Shown here in pieces: positions 1-7,573 of a stretch of 64,000 nt of DNA. The number at the start of each line of letters is the position of its first letter. Position 1 is the stretch's first letter. The notes below the pieces were generated by a model. It did no database searches. It was not told where the DNA came from and was given only the letters and a program-made list of their open reading frames with translations. Location of the stretch: NCBI RefSeq assembly GCF_003201955.1, contig NZ_QJJM01000003.1, forward strand, positions 124,001-188,000, written 5' to 3'. This DNA comes from Blastomonas natatoria (GTDB lineage Bacteria > Pseudomonadota > Alphaproteobacteria > Sphingomonadales > Sphingomonadaceae). The position numbers and the translations under genes are program-made.

Positions 1-70
1 CAATCCCGGCTGTCAAGTAGCCGGTGTCGTCAACGAAGCTCTGGAGAGTGCCTTGCAGGAAGCCGAGCGC

Positions 71-334
71 CTATTGGTTGCCAGGCTCGCGTCGATCAGC
101 CTTGCCGAACTTGCCCGGACCTTCGACCAACGGTGCGGCCATTTGCTTCCGCACTAGATGCGGCACGGCTCGGGTGATCGTCGTGCCTTTGATCCGCTTG
201 ATCTCTCGCCTGGGTTCGGCCGTTTTCGTGCGCAGTGCCGGAGCCTGGACGCTGTATAGCGCGGTTTCGCCTCTGGGTTTCGGCTTGCGCCGACAACCGG
301 AGCGGTCGAACAGGGCAGAGCATTCAGTCTGCTG
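71..334 (-). pseudogene. Decayed duplicate of the C-terminal tail of the neighbouring M23 peptidase gene
   Basis: On the minus strand a frame bounded by two TAG codons encodes a segment ending in REIKRIKGTTIT. This matches the last residues of the M23 peptidase at 643-2250 (REIERIEGTTIT). At nucleotide level 174-220 and 647-693 agree at nearly every position. Where the intact gene has its TGA stop this copy has CGA, so the frame reads on about 33 codons to a stop at 71-73. The frame has no start codon and nothing resembling the M23 catalytic motifs. I read it as the remnant of a tandem duplication or of a second peptidase gene. The 5' part (about 260-334) shows no clear similarity. Confidence 0.55.
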
Positions 335-354
335 CTATCGCGTCTGCCAGACAA

Positions 355-555
355 TCACTCTTTTGGCTTCGGGACCTTCGGGCCTTCTTCCGGAAACACG
401 GCTGCGCCGGTCCAGCGACCGTCCTCGACCGCAGCTGTACCGGTGACGTTGCGCGAGTCGTCGGGAACGAGGCCGCCGCCCTTGCGCTTGTCGGCAGCGT
501 CGGTGGCAGCGGGGCTTTCAGGCGCGTCCTTCCCGGTGTTGGGATTGTCAGTCAT
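355..555 (-). CDS. Small acidic hypothetical protein (66 aa)
   Basis: A short hydrophilic protein starting MTDNPNTGKD and ending VPKPKE, rich in Asp, Pro, Gly and Lys, with no membrane segment and no cysteine. The start at 555 is chosen because AAGGGAGAG lies just upstream on the minus strand at good spacing; an upstream in-frame ATG at 585 has no such site. It lies downstream of the M23 peptidase gene on the same strand, with about 90 bp between them. The low-complexity composition suggests a disordered protein. I do not recognise the family and infer no function. Confidence 0.55.
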   Translation of the reverse strand: MTDNPNTGKDAPESPAATDAADKRKGGGLVPDDSRNVTGTAAVEDGRWTGAAVFPEEGPKVPKPKE

Positions 556-642
556 GTTTGCTCTCCCTTGCGATGCGCTTTGCATCCTGTGGAAGGTTTA
601 CAGTCGCAGCGAGGGAAAGGTTCCCGGCGCAGCCCGCGCCGT

Positions 643-2250
643 TCACGTGATCGTCGTGCCTTCGATCCGCTCGATCTCGCGCTTGGGCTCGTCCTGCTTG
701 GCGGCAGCCGGCGGGGTCAGCGATTGCAGCGCGGCCCCCGGCGTCACGCCGAGCAGCTGCTTCAGCCGCGCGCGGAAGTTCGCGAGTTCGCTGCCCGAAA
801 GCTGGGCGCGGGTGGTGAACTTGACCGAGTTGGGATCGACGGCGCGGCCACCGCGATAGAGTTCGTAATGCAGGTGCGGGCCGGTCGACAGGCCGGTCGA
901 TCCGACATAGCCGATCACCTGGCCGCGCCGTACGCGCGTACCGCTGCTCACCGCAATCCGGCTCATGTGACCATAGCCTGTGGCGATATTGCCGCCATGC
1001 GCGATGCGGACGAAATTGCCATATCCGCCCTTGCGTCCGGCATAATTCACCACGCCGTCGGCTGTTGCATAGATCGGCGCACCGGTGCCTGCCTTGAAAT
1101 CGATGCCGCTGTGCATGCGGCGGAAGCCCAGGATCGGGTGGCGGCGATAGCCGAAGCCCGAGGTGACGGCACCGTTGACCGGGCGGGCGAACTCGCCGCG
1201 CGTCTCGCCAACGCCCGAGGCTTCGAACCACTGGACATTGTTGCCGGTCTTCCAGCGCAGCATCTGCGCGCGCGGCTTGCCGCTGCGCTCGAGCCCTGCA
1301 TAGAGCAGTTCGCCCATCTCCACCTCGCCGGTGGCGGCGCGCTTGTAATCGACGATGATGTCGAACTGGTCGGTGGAGCGGATGTCGTTGCCGATCGAAA
1401 GCTGCGTCGCCAGCGTGCGCAGATAGGCCTGAATCGCAGCCGGAGGTGCGCCTGCGGCGCGGGCAGAGCGATAGAGGCTGGAGCCGACGGTTCCGCGAAT
1501 GCGAAGCGGCGTCGCGTCGACCAGAATCGGTTTCTGCACAAGATCGAGCGCGGAGCCTGCACGGACGATCTCGACATTGAGGTCGAACCGCGCCCGGAAG
1601 GCGATGTTTTCGACCGGACGCGGCTGGTTGCGCGCGAAACGGCGGCCGAGCGTGATGTCGATGCGGGTGCCGTCGCGAATGTCGTCGAGTGGCACAACGG
1701 AGGAGACGAGATTGGCGACCGCCTGCGCGTCGCCGCTGCCCACGCCTGCGCGCTGCATCACGCGCATGAAACTGTCGCCACGCCCGATGGTGGCAGCAAG
1801 CTCGATCGTGGGGCGTTCGGGAGCCTGGCGTAGTGCGACTACGGCATCGGTCGCAGCCATGGCGCGCCCGGTATCGCTGCCGAAGGCCATCGGCATGATC
1901 ATCTGGCTGCGCAGTTCCTCGCGCGCGACCGGCGAGGGCGGGGCGGCTGCAGCGCCCAGAGGGGACAGGCCGGGGGTGATGGCATAGGCACCGGTGCACA
2001 GCAGGCAAAGCGTCGCCAGCCCGCGAAACCATTCGGCACTGCCGATATTCTGGCCCAGATCGGGCGTCCAGTTCGTTTCCTGAATGAACTGGCGGCTGCG
2101 CGCAAGCCGTTCCTTGAGTGCTTGCAGACCGGTCGCAGGGGCGGGAAGCGCTGGCGCTGGGGGGCGGGTGGGCGTGGGGAGCACATCGGCCAGCGACAAT
2201 CTGGCACTGGCGGCTCCGGCCCCCAAAAGCTGTTCGCGTTGCTGAAACAA
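643..2250 (-). CDS. M23 family metallopeptidase (membrane-anchored murein endopeptidase)
   Basis: Predicted zinc peptidase that cuts peptidoglycan cross-links in the periplasm. The 535-residue product has a cytoplasmic N-terminus, one hydrophobic segment near residues 78-100 (signal anchor), a LysM/OapA-like middle region and a C-terminal M23 domain. Zinc and catalytic motifs are visible: HSGIDF (HxxxD) and HLHYE (HxH). The domain begins with the usual GYRRHPILGFRRMHSG segment. The start is a TTG preceded by AAGGGG at good spacing. The C-terminal tail after the domain is partly duplicated at 174-220. The order TM, LysM-like, M23 fits DipM/MepM-type division or elongation hydrolases. The exact substrate cannot be told. 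Confidence 0.9.
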   Translation of the reverse strand: MFQQREQLLGAGAASARLSLADVLPTPTRPPAPALPAPATGLQALKERLARSRQFIQETNWTPDLGQNIGSAEWFRGLATLCLLCTGAYAITPGLSPLGAAAAPPSPVAREELRSQMIMPMAFGSDTGRAMAATDAVVALRQAPERPTIELAATIGRGDSFMRVMQRAGVGSGDAQAVANLVSSVVPLDDIRDGTRIDITLGRRFARNQPRPVENIAFRARFDLNVEIVRAGSALDLVQKPILVDATPLRIRGTVGSSLYRSARAAGAPPAAIQAYLRTLATQLSIGNDIRSTDQFDIIVDYKRAATGEVEMGELLYAGLERSGKPRAQMLRWKTGNNVQWFEASGVGETRGEFARPVNGAVTSGFGYRRHPILGFRRMHSGIDFKAGTGAPIYATADGVVNYAGRKGGYGNFVRIAHGGNIATGYGHMSRIAVSSGTRVRRGQVIGYVGSTGLSTGPHLHYELYRGGRAVDPNSVKFTTRAQLSGSELANFRARLKQLLGVTPGAALQSLTPPAAAKQDEPKREIERIEGTTIT

Positions 2251-2495
2251 GACCGACCCCTTGCCGCCATTCCTCCCACGCGGGCCCTTTCAAAGCCGAC
2301 GCGATGGCGTTTTCCTCGCCGCAATCTGTGTGGACATGACCGGTTAAAGTCAAATTAACCCGGGGCGCAAAACCGGATCTGCGGGATGAGCGGTGCAAGA
2401 AGCCCGATCAGCGGCGCAACCTATCCACAGCGCTTTGCGCGCGGGTCTTGCATTGATCAGGTGCTGCCATGATGTAGGGGATGGAGGCTGCTCCC

Positions 2496-5042
2496 ATGAC
2501 CCGATTTTCGCCGAGCTCCGTCACTGCCGTGCTGGGGCCGACCAACACCGGCAAGACGCACCTCGCGATCGAGCGGATGTGCGCGCATTCCAGCGGCCTG
2601 ATCGGCTTTCCGCTCCGTCTGCTCGCGCGTGAGGTCTATGACCGCGTGGTCAGGATCAAGGGGCCGAACGAGGTCGCGCTGGTTACCGGCGAGGAGCGGA
2701 TCGTTCCCCCCGGTGCGCGCTGGTTTCTCTCTACCGCCGAAAGCATGCCGCTCGATCAGGGGCGCGATTTCGCGTTCGTCGCGATCGACGAGGCGCAGCT
2801 GGGCGCGCATCCCGAGCGCGGTCATGTCTTCACCGACCGGATGCTGAACGCACGCGGGCGCGACGAAACGATGATCCTGGGTTCCGAAGCCATGGCCCCT
2901 ATGATCCGCGCGCTTGTGCCCGATGCAGAGATCATTGGCCGCCCGCGCTTCTCGACGCTGAGCTATGCCGGGATCAAGAAGCTCTCGCGCCTGCCGCCGC
3001 GCAGCGCGATCGTCGCGTTCTCGGCGGAGGAAGTATACGCAGTCGCCGAGATGCTGCGCCGGTTCAGGGGCGGTGCTGCGGTGGTGATGGGGGCGCTGAG
3101 CCCGGCCACCCGCAACGCGCAGGTCGCGATGTACCAGGCGGGCGAGGTTGATTATCTGGTCGCCACCGATGCGATCGGCATGGGGCTCAACATGGATGTC
3201 GACCATGTCGCCTTCGCCTCGCTGCACAAATATGATGGCGCGCGCCGTCGGCGGCTGACCCTCTCGGAAATGGCGCAGATTGCCGGGCGCGCCGGACGGC
3301 ACCAGCGCGACGGCACGTTCGGATCGGTCGCCGGCCATCATGATGCGCAGTTCACCGACGAGGAGATCGAGCGGATCGAGCAGCACAGCTTTCCTCCGCT
3401 CAAGTCGCTGTTCTGGCGCGAATCCCGGCTGCGCTTCGACAGCCTGGGCACATTGATTGCCGATCTCGAGCGATTGCCATCGAGCCCGGTCCTCCAGCCC
3501 GCGCCGGAAGCGATCGACCTTGCCGTGCTGCGCCGCCTGGCCGACGATCCGCATGTCGCGGCGAGCGTGCGCGGCCAGGCCGCCGTGCGACGCTTCTGGT
3601 CGGTCTGCTCGCTGCCCGATTTCCAGCATCGCGGGGCAGAACATCACGCCAGTTTCGTCGGGCAGCTCTGGCAGCATCTCGGGCACGGCCTCGGCCATAT
3701 TCCGGTCGATTTCATCGCGCGCAAGATTGCCGATCTCGATTCGGTGCAGGGCGATGTCGAGAAGCTGGGCGCGCGCATCGCGGCAATCCGCACCTGGGCC
3801 TATGTCGCGCAGCGCCGGGACTGGCTGGCCGACCCTGCCGAGATGGCGGGCCGTGCGCGCGAAGTCGAGGAGCGATTGTCCGATGCGCTGCACCGTGCGC
3901 TGGCGCAGCGCTTCGTCGACCGGCGCACGGCGGTGCTGCTGCGCGGCCTCGGCGGCGATGCCTCGCTGCTGCCGGTGACGCTGGAAGAAGGCGACGCCAT
4001 CTGTGTCGATGGCGAGCCGATCGGGCATCTCAACGGCTTTGCCTTTGTCGTCGATGCCCAGGCGCGTCTGGCCGATCGCAAGCTGCTGGTCGCAGCTGCC
4101 GACCGTCATCTGCCCGGACTGCTGGCGCGGCGCGCGCGTGATCTGATCGCGGATGGCGCGAAGGCGCTTTCCATCGGCGGGGACGACAAGGCCCGACCGG
4201 CGCTGTTCTGGCGCGGGCAGCGTATCGGTCTGCTGGTGCGCGGGGCCTCGCTCGCCGAGCCGCGCTTCCAGCCCGACCGGGCGCTCGATGCCATCCCGCG
4301 ATCGGATCACGAGGCGTTGCTGGCGCATGTCGCAGACTGGCTGCAAGCGCATCTGCGCAAGCCGCTCAGCCCGGTACGAGCGCTGACGAAAGCGGCGGAG
4401 GACAAGCGCTGCCCCGGGCCCCTGCGTGCGCTTCTGGTGCAACTGGTCGAGGCGGGCGGTGCCATCGCCCGCACGGAGGTTGATCCGCTGCTGGCGGCGA
4501 TCGATGGCCCGGCGCGCCAGGTCCTGCAGAGGCTTGGCGTGCGGCTCGGCAGTCTCGACATATTCTGCGCCGCGATGATCCGCCCCGATTGCCAGCGGCT
4601 GCTCGTCCTGATGCGCGCTGTGCGCAATGGCGAACCGGTGCCTGCGCATGCCGTCCTCGCCAGTCTGCAGACGGTCGTACCTGCATCTGCTGTGCCGCCG
4701 GGCGGGCATCCGGCCTATCGCATGCTCGGCAACCAGGCCTTGCGTGTCGATATGGCGGAAAAGCTGATCCGTGCCGCGCATGATGGCCGTGGCGACGCGC
4801 CAAGCTTTGCCATCGATCCAGCGCTCGCGATCTCGATGGGCTTGAGTGCGGCCAATGCCGAGAGGCTGATGCGCGCGGCGGGCTTTCGGCGAGAGGGCGG
4901 TAAGAGTGACGCTGACCCGGATATGGATAAGTTATGGCGCTGGCGGGGGCTGGCACGCAAAAAGAAGCAGGCTGAGGCGGCGGGGCCTGCCGATATGGGA
5001 CATTTTGCCGCGCTGAAGGAATGGAAGGTGGCGATTGGCTGA
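2496..5042 (+). CDS. SUV3/MgpS-like superfamily 2 ATP-dependent RNA helicase
   Basis: Large helicase of about 848 residues. Walker A reads GPTNTGKTH near residue 15, the DExH-type box reads IDEAQLG, and the C-terminal helicase half has ATDAIGMGLNMD and QIAGRAGRHQRDGTFG. This combination is typical of the mitochondrial SUV3 and bacterial MgpS-like group, which unwinds RNA, often with RNA-decay enzymes. The last 400 residues are a long family-specific extension ending in a Lys-rich segment. I chose the ATG at 2496, with GGAGG nine bases upstream, over the ATG at 2481. The stop overlaps the next gene, an S4 RNA-binding protein, which supports an RNA role. Confidence 0.85.
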   Translation: MTRFSPSSVTAVLGPTNTGKTHLAIERMCAHSSGLIGFPLRLLAREVYDRVVRIKGPNEVALVTGEERIVPPGARWFLSTAESMPLDQGRDFAFVAIDEAQLGAHPERGHVFTDRMLNARGRDETMILGSEAMAPMIRALVPDAEIIGRPRFSTLSYAGIKKLSRLPPRSAIVAFSAEEVYAVAEMLRRFRGGAAVVMGALSPATRNAQVAMYQAGEVDYLVATDAIGMGLNMDVDHVAFASLHKYDGARRRRLTLSEMAQIAGRAGRHQRDGTFGSVAGHHDAQFTDEEIERIEQHSFPPLKSLFWRESRLRFDSLGTLIADLERLPSSPVLQPAPEAIDLAVLRRLADDPHVAASVRGQAAVRRFWSVCSLPDFQHRGAEHHASFVGQLWQHLGHGLGHIPVDFIARKIADLDSVQGDVEKLGARIAAIRTWAYVAQRRDWLADPAEMAGRAREVEERLSDALHRALAQRFVDRRTAVLLRGLGGDASLLPVTLEEGDAICVDGEPIGHLNGFAFVVDAQARLADRKLLVAAADRHLPGLLARRARDLIADGAKALSIGGDDKARPALFWRGQRIGLLVRGASLAEPRFQPDRALDAIPRSDHEALLAHVADWLQAHLRKPLSPVRALTKAAEDKRCPGPLRALLVQLVEAGGAIARTEVDPLLAAIDGPARQVLQRLGVRLGSLDIFCAAMIRPDCQRLLVLMRAVRNGEPVPAHAVLASLQTVVPASAVPPGGHPAYRMLGNQALRVDMAEKLIRAAHDGRGDAPSFAIDPALAISMGLSAANAERLMRAAGFRREGGKSDADPDMDKLWRWRGLARKKKQAEAAGPADMGHFAALKEWKVAIG

Positions 5043-5355
5043 AAAGGGCGGCGGAGCATCATCGGCGCTTGCAGCGGGCAGCGCGCATATGCGCATGGAC
5101 CTGCTGCTCTGGTATCTGCGGCTGGTGCGCAGCCGGTCGCAGGGCAAGATGCTGGCCGAACAGGGGCTGATCCGCAGCAATGGGCATCGCGTCGTCAAGG
5201 CGCATCACGCCGTTCGCTGCGGCGACATTCTGACGGTACCCCAGGGAACCCGCGTTCTGGTGCTGCAGATAGACCGGCTGCCCTGGCGCCGCGGGCCCGC
5301 TGACGAGGCGCTGGCGTGCTACAGCGAACCGGGTGAGGTTCGTGCAACTGGCTAA
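5035..5355 (+). CDS. S4-domain RNA-binding protein (Hsp15/HslR-like)
   Basis: A 106-residue protein with an S4 fold in its middle: MRMDLLLWYLRLVRSRSQGK followed by a segment containing GLIRSNGHRV and GDILTV, the usual S4 pattern for binding structured RNA. Hsp15 relatives bind stalled 50S subunits carrying peptidyl-tRNA. Translation probably starts at TTG 5035, inside the helicase stop region (8-base overlap), behind GGAAGGTG. An internal ATG at 5089 would give only the S4 core. The overlap with the helicase gene implies translational coupling and a shared RNA-related task. The function beyond RNA binding is inferred from the family. Confidence 0.8.
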   Translation: MAEKGGGASSALAAGSAHMRMDLLLWYLRLVRSRSQGKMLAEQGLIRSNGHRVVKAHHAVRCGDILTVPQGTRVLVLQIDRLPWRRGPADEALACYSEPGEVRATG

Positions 5356-5509
5356 AGTTCGGCTTTGCCTGACCAAGGCAGCGCCTTATTGACGCACCGG
5401 CCTTGTCGCAATAGCAAGGCGCCCAGAATCACCACGGCATCACCATGCCATCATCATGCCCGACCGGTCGACTGCGCCGGTACGCCATTCAGGGGAGCTA
5501 CCACAGCCG

Positions 5510-5848
5510 ATGACTTATGTTGTCACCGACGCCTGCATCAAGTGCAAGTACATGGACTGTGTCGAAGTCTGTCCGGTGGACTGCTTCTATGAGGGCGAGA
5601 ACATGCTGGTGATCAATCCCAGCGAATGCATCGATTGTGGCGTGTGCGAACCCGAATGCCCGGCTGAGGCGATCCTGCCCGATACCGAGGACGGCCTCGA
5701 GAAGTGGCTGGAGCTCAATACCAAGTACAGCGCCGAATGGCCGAACATCACGGTCAAGCGCGATTCGCCGCCCGATGCGGACGAATACAAGGGCAAGGAC
5801 GGCAAGTACGAAGCCTATTTCTCGCCCGAACCCGGCGAAGGCGACTGA
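5510..5848 (+). CDS. fdxA: Ferredoxin FdxA, 7Fe type ([3Fe-4S][4Fe-4S])
   Basis: A 112-residue cytoplasmic electron carrier. The N-terminal half shows both cluster motifs: cysteines in [14 protein letters not shown] and then [12 protein letters not shown], the spacing of Azotobacter-type ferredoxin I that carries one 3Fe and one 4Fe cluster. The acidic C-terminal extension ([19 protein letters not shown]) is typical of the alphaproteobacterial FdxA family. The start at 5510 is set by AGGGGAG upstream and by [12 protein letters not shown], the standard family start. It is followed by a GC-rich hairpin and by carD on the same strand. Confidence 0.95.
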   Translation: MTYVVTDACIKCKYMDCVEVCPVDCFYEGENMLVINPSECIDCGVCEPECPAEAILPDTEDGLEKWLELNTKYSAEWPNITVKRDSPPDADEYKGKDGKYEAYFSPEPGEGD

Positions 5849-6169
5849 TCGATTCGATTGCGGGCAGGGCCCCTCGGGGCCACCGGTGTCATTCGTCGCC
5901 TGCAATCGTTATCGCTTTCCGTAGCGTCCATGGGGTGAGTTAGCCCCATGGCGGTTGTTTTTTGTATGCAGAGCCCCCATCTAGGGCCGGAATGGCCATT
6001 ACGGGGTGGCTATTTTGTGACGAATCTGTTAAGTGGCTGGCACCAGCGCTGCTGTTTCGCGCTGGTTGGTGTCCCTCTTTCGGCACATATTTTGAGGAGA
6101 TTCGCTCGAACGGCTGGCATGCAAGTTCGAAATGGCTCCCGCTTCCCCTGAATACAGAAAGGTTTTTGA
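5849..6169. other. Intergenic region between fdxA and carD
   Basis: About 320 bases without a convincing gene. Apart from the short hairpin at 5868-5881 and a small palindromic stretch near 5928-5952 (CCATGG followed by GGGGTGAGTTAGCCCC), I see no family-like coding frame. Short open frames here lack ribosome sites and protein-like composition. The carD promoter should lie in this region, but I cannot place it with confidence. Confidence 0.5.
5868..5881 (+). terminator. GC-rich hairpin after fdxA
   Basis: GGCCC-CTCG-GGGCC forms a perfect five-base-pair stem with a tetraloop about 20 bases after the fdxA stop. No T-run follows, so termination is only weakly supported. Confidence 0.3.
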
Positions 6170-6697
6170 ATGGCCGCCAAAGCGCTGTCTTTTGATGTAG
6201 GCGATTATGTGGTTTATCCCAAGCACGGCGTTGGCCGTGTCGTGGAACTTCAGAAGGAAGAAATTGCCGGCATGCAGCTCGAGCTGTACGTGCTGCGCTT
6301 CGAAAAGGAACGGATGACGCTGCGCGTTCCTGTCAACAAGGTCGAAAGCATCGGCATGCGCAAGCTGTCTTCGGACAAGACGCTGCGCGAAGCGATGGAA
6401 ACGCTCAAGAGCAAGCCCAAGGTCAAGCGCACCATGTGGTCGCGCCGCGCACAGGAATATGAAGCGAAGATCAATTCGGGCGACCTTGTGTCGATCGCCG
6501 AAGTGACCCGCGACCTGTTCCGCCCCGACGACCAGCCCGAACAGAGCTATTCGGAACGGCAGATCTTCGAAGCCGCCTCGAGCCGCCTCGCCCGCGAACT
6601 GGCCGCGATGGAAAAGACCGACGAGCCTGCCGCGCTCAAGAAGATCCTCGAGATCCTGAACGCTGCCGCGCCGCAATATTACGAAGCCGCCGAATAA
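6170..6697 (+). CDS. carD: CarD family transcriptional regulator (CdnL-like)
   Basis: A 175-residue RNA-polymerase-binding protein. The N-terminal Tudor-like RNAP interaction domain is visible (FDVGDYVVYPKHGVGRVVEL, with the typical YPKHGVG), followed by the helical C-terminal DNA-binding region with MWSRRAQEYEAKINSGDL. Family members bind the beta subunit and stabilise open complexes at rRNA and other housekeeping promoters. It starts at an ATG preceded by AGAAAGG. It is a monocistronic gene closed by a strong intrinsic terminator at 6720-6763. Confidence 0.95.
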   Translation: MAAKALSFDVGDYVVYPKHGVGRVVELQKEEIAGMQLELYVLRFEKERMTLRVPVNKVESIGMRKLSSDKTLREAMETLKSKPKVKRTMWSRRAQEYEAKINSGDLVSIAEVTRDLFRPDDQPEQSYSERQIFEAASSRLARELAAMEKTDEPAALKKILEILNAAAPQYYEAAE

Positions 6698-6719
6698 GCG
6701 CTCTCGCGTTCGACGCATC

Positions 6720-6763
6720 AGCAAAACCCCGGATTGGCCGACGCCGATCCGGGGTTTTGCTTT
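6720..6763 (+). terminator. Strong intrinsic terminator of carD
   Basis: A 15-base-pair perfect stem, AGCAAAACCCCGGAT (6720-6734) pairing with its complement at 6747-6761, closes a 12-base loop. The right arm carries GGGGTTTTGCTTT. It is the clearest Rho-independent terminator in the window. Confidence 0.85.
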
Positions 6764-6776
6764 GTCCGGTTTACCC

Positions 6777-6857
6777 CGTCATTCCCGCGAACGCGGGAAT
6801 CCCGCTTTTCAGCATCGGTAGCACAGAAGCGGGGCTCCCGCTTTCGCGGGGGTGACG
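6777..6857. repeat. Intergenic palindromic repeat, family A copy 1
   Basis: An 81-base element with inverted ends: CGTCATTCCCGCG at the left and CGCGGGGGTGACG at the right, with inner arms ATCCCGCTTTT and AAGCGGGG. A second copy with the same ends lies at 15130-15211. The layout (two GC-rich hairpins, 80 bp, intergenic only) resembles dispersed REP/MITE-type elements. Confidence 0.75.
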
Positions 6858-6939
6858 TGAAAAGCGGTGTGCGGAGTCGGGTTGCGGCTCCTTTCGGCTT
6901 GAGGCACGCTGCCAGCAAAGCAATCAGGGGGGAGCCATC

Positions 6940-7566
6940 GTGACCAGCCAGACCTGGCCGCCGATCGATCATCGACCGGGTCTGACCGTGCCCGCGCTTC
7001 TCTTCTGGGCGGCGATCCTTTCGACCCTGCCCGTGCTCTGGCTCAACGTCCTTCCCGCGCTCGGCGGCGGGGCGCAGCAGGCCCATGCGGATCACAGCCT
7101 GTGGATCGTCCTTCATGCGCTGACCGGATTTCTGACGCTCGTCTCCGGTTTTCTCGCGCTGTACATGGGCTGGACCCGCGCGGCGTTCGAATATCATCGC
7201 CATACCGGCTGCACCTATGTCGGCGCAGGCATGACCATGGCGTTCGTCGCGCTGTTCCTTGCCATCAGCGATCCGCACCGCAACCCGGCGAGCGGCTGGG
7301 CGACCGGGACGCTCGCCGTTGTCTGGCTGATTGCGACCTCGATGGGCTGGCGGCGGGGCAGTCAGAGGCTCTGGCGGTCGCACCAGATGTGGATGATCCG
7401 CTCGATGGTGCTGACCTGGACCTTCGTCTTCTGCCGCCTCGCGCAGCGGCTGGACGATATGGACGGGATCGCTCCGGCGCTCGGTATCTGGGCATACTGG
7501 GTCGGACCGCTGCTGATCGCGGAGATCGCCCTGCGCCTGTGGAACCGCCGCAACCCCGCGCTCTAG
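6940..7566 (+). CDS. Multi-pass membrane protein, DUF2306-like
   Basis: A 208-residue integral membrane protein with about six hydrophobic segments. Histidines lie at membrane-facing positions (IVLHALTGF, EYHRHTGCTYVG, LWRSHQMWMIRS), the pattern of DUF2306-type and cytochrome-like membrane proteins that may bind haem. The GTG start at 6940 follows AGGGGGGAG at ideal spacing. It lies alone between the carD repeat region and the convergent acyl-CoA synthetase, only seven bases from that gene's stop. No substrate or partner can be named. Confidence 0.7.
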   Translation: MTSQTWPPIDHRPGLTVPALLFWAAILSTLPVLWLNVLPALGGGAQQAHADHSLWIVLHALTGFLTLVSGFLALYMGWTRAAFEYHRHTGCTYVGAGMTMAFVALFLAISDPHRNPASGWATGTLAVVWLIATSMGWRRGSQRLWRSHQMWMIRSMVLTWTFVFCRLAQRLDDMDGIAPALGIWAYWVGPLLIAEIALRLWNRRNPAL

Positions 7567-7573
7567 GCGGCGC

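Noticed and set aside
2457-4781. 774-codon open frame on the minus strand opposite the helicase gene
   Set aside because: A high-GC shadow. The plus-strand frame has complete helicase motifs, while this one has a His/Arg/Ala-rich composition and no recognisable domain.
5948-6151. 67-codon open frame between fdxA and carD
   Set aside because: No ribosome site, no family-like sequence, and it overlaps the expected carD promoter region.
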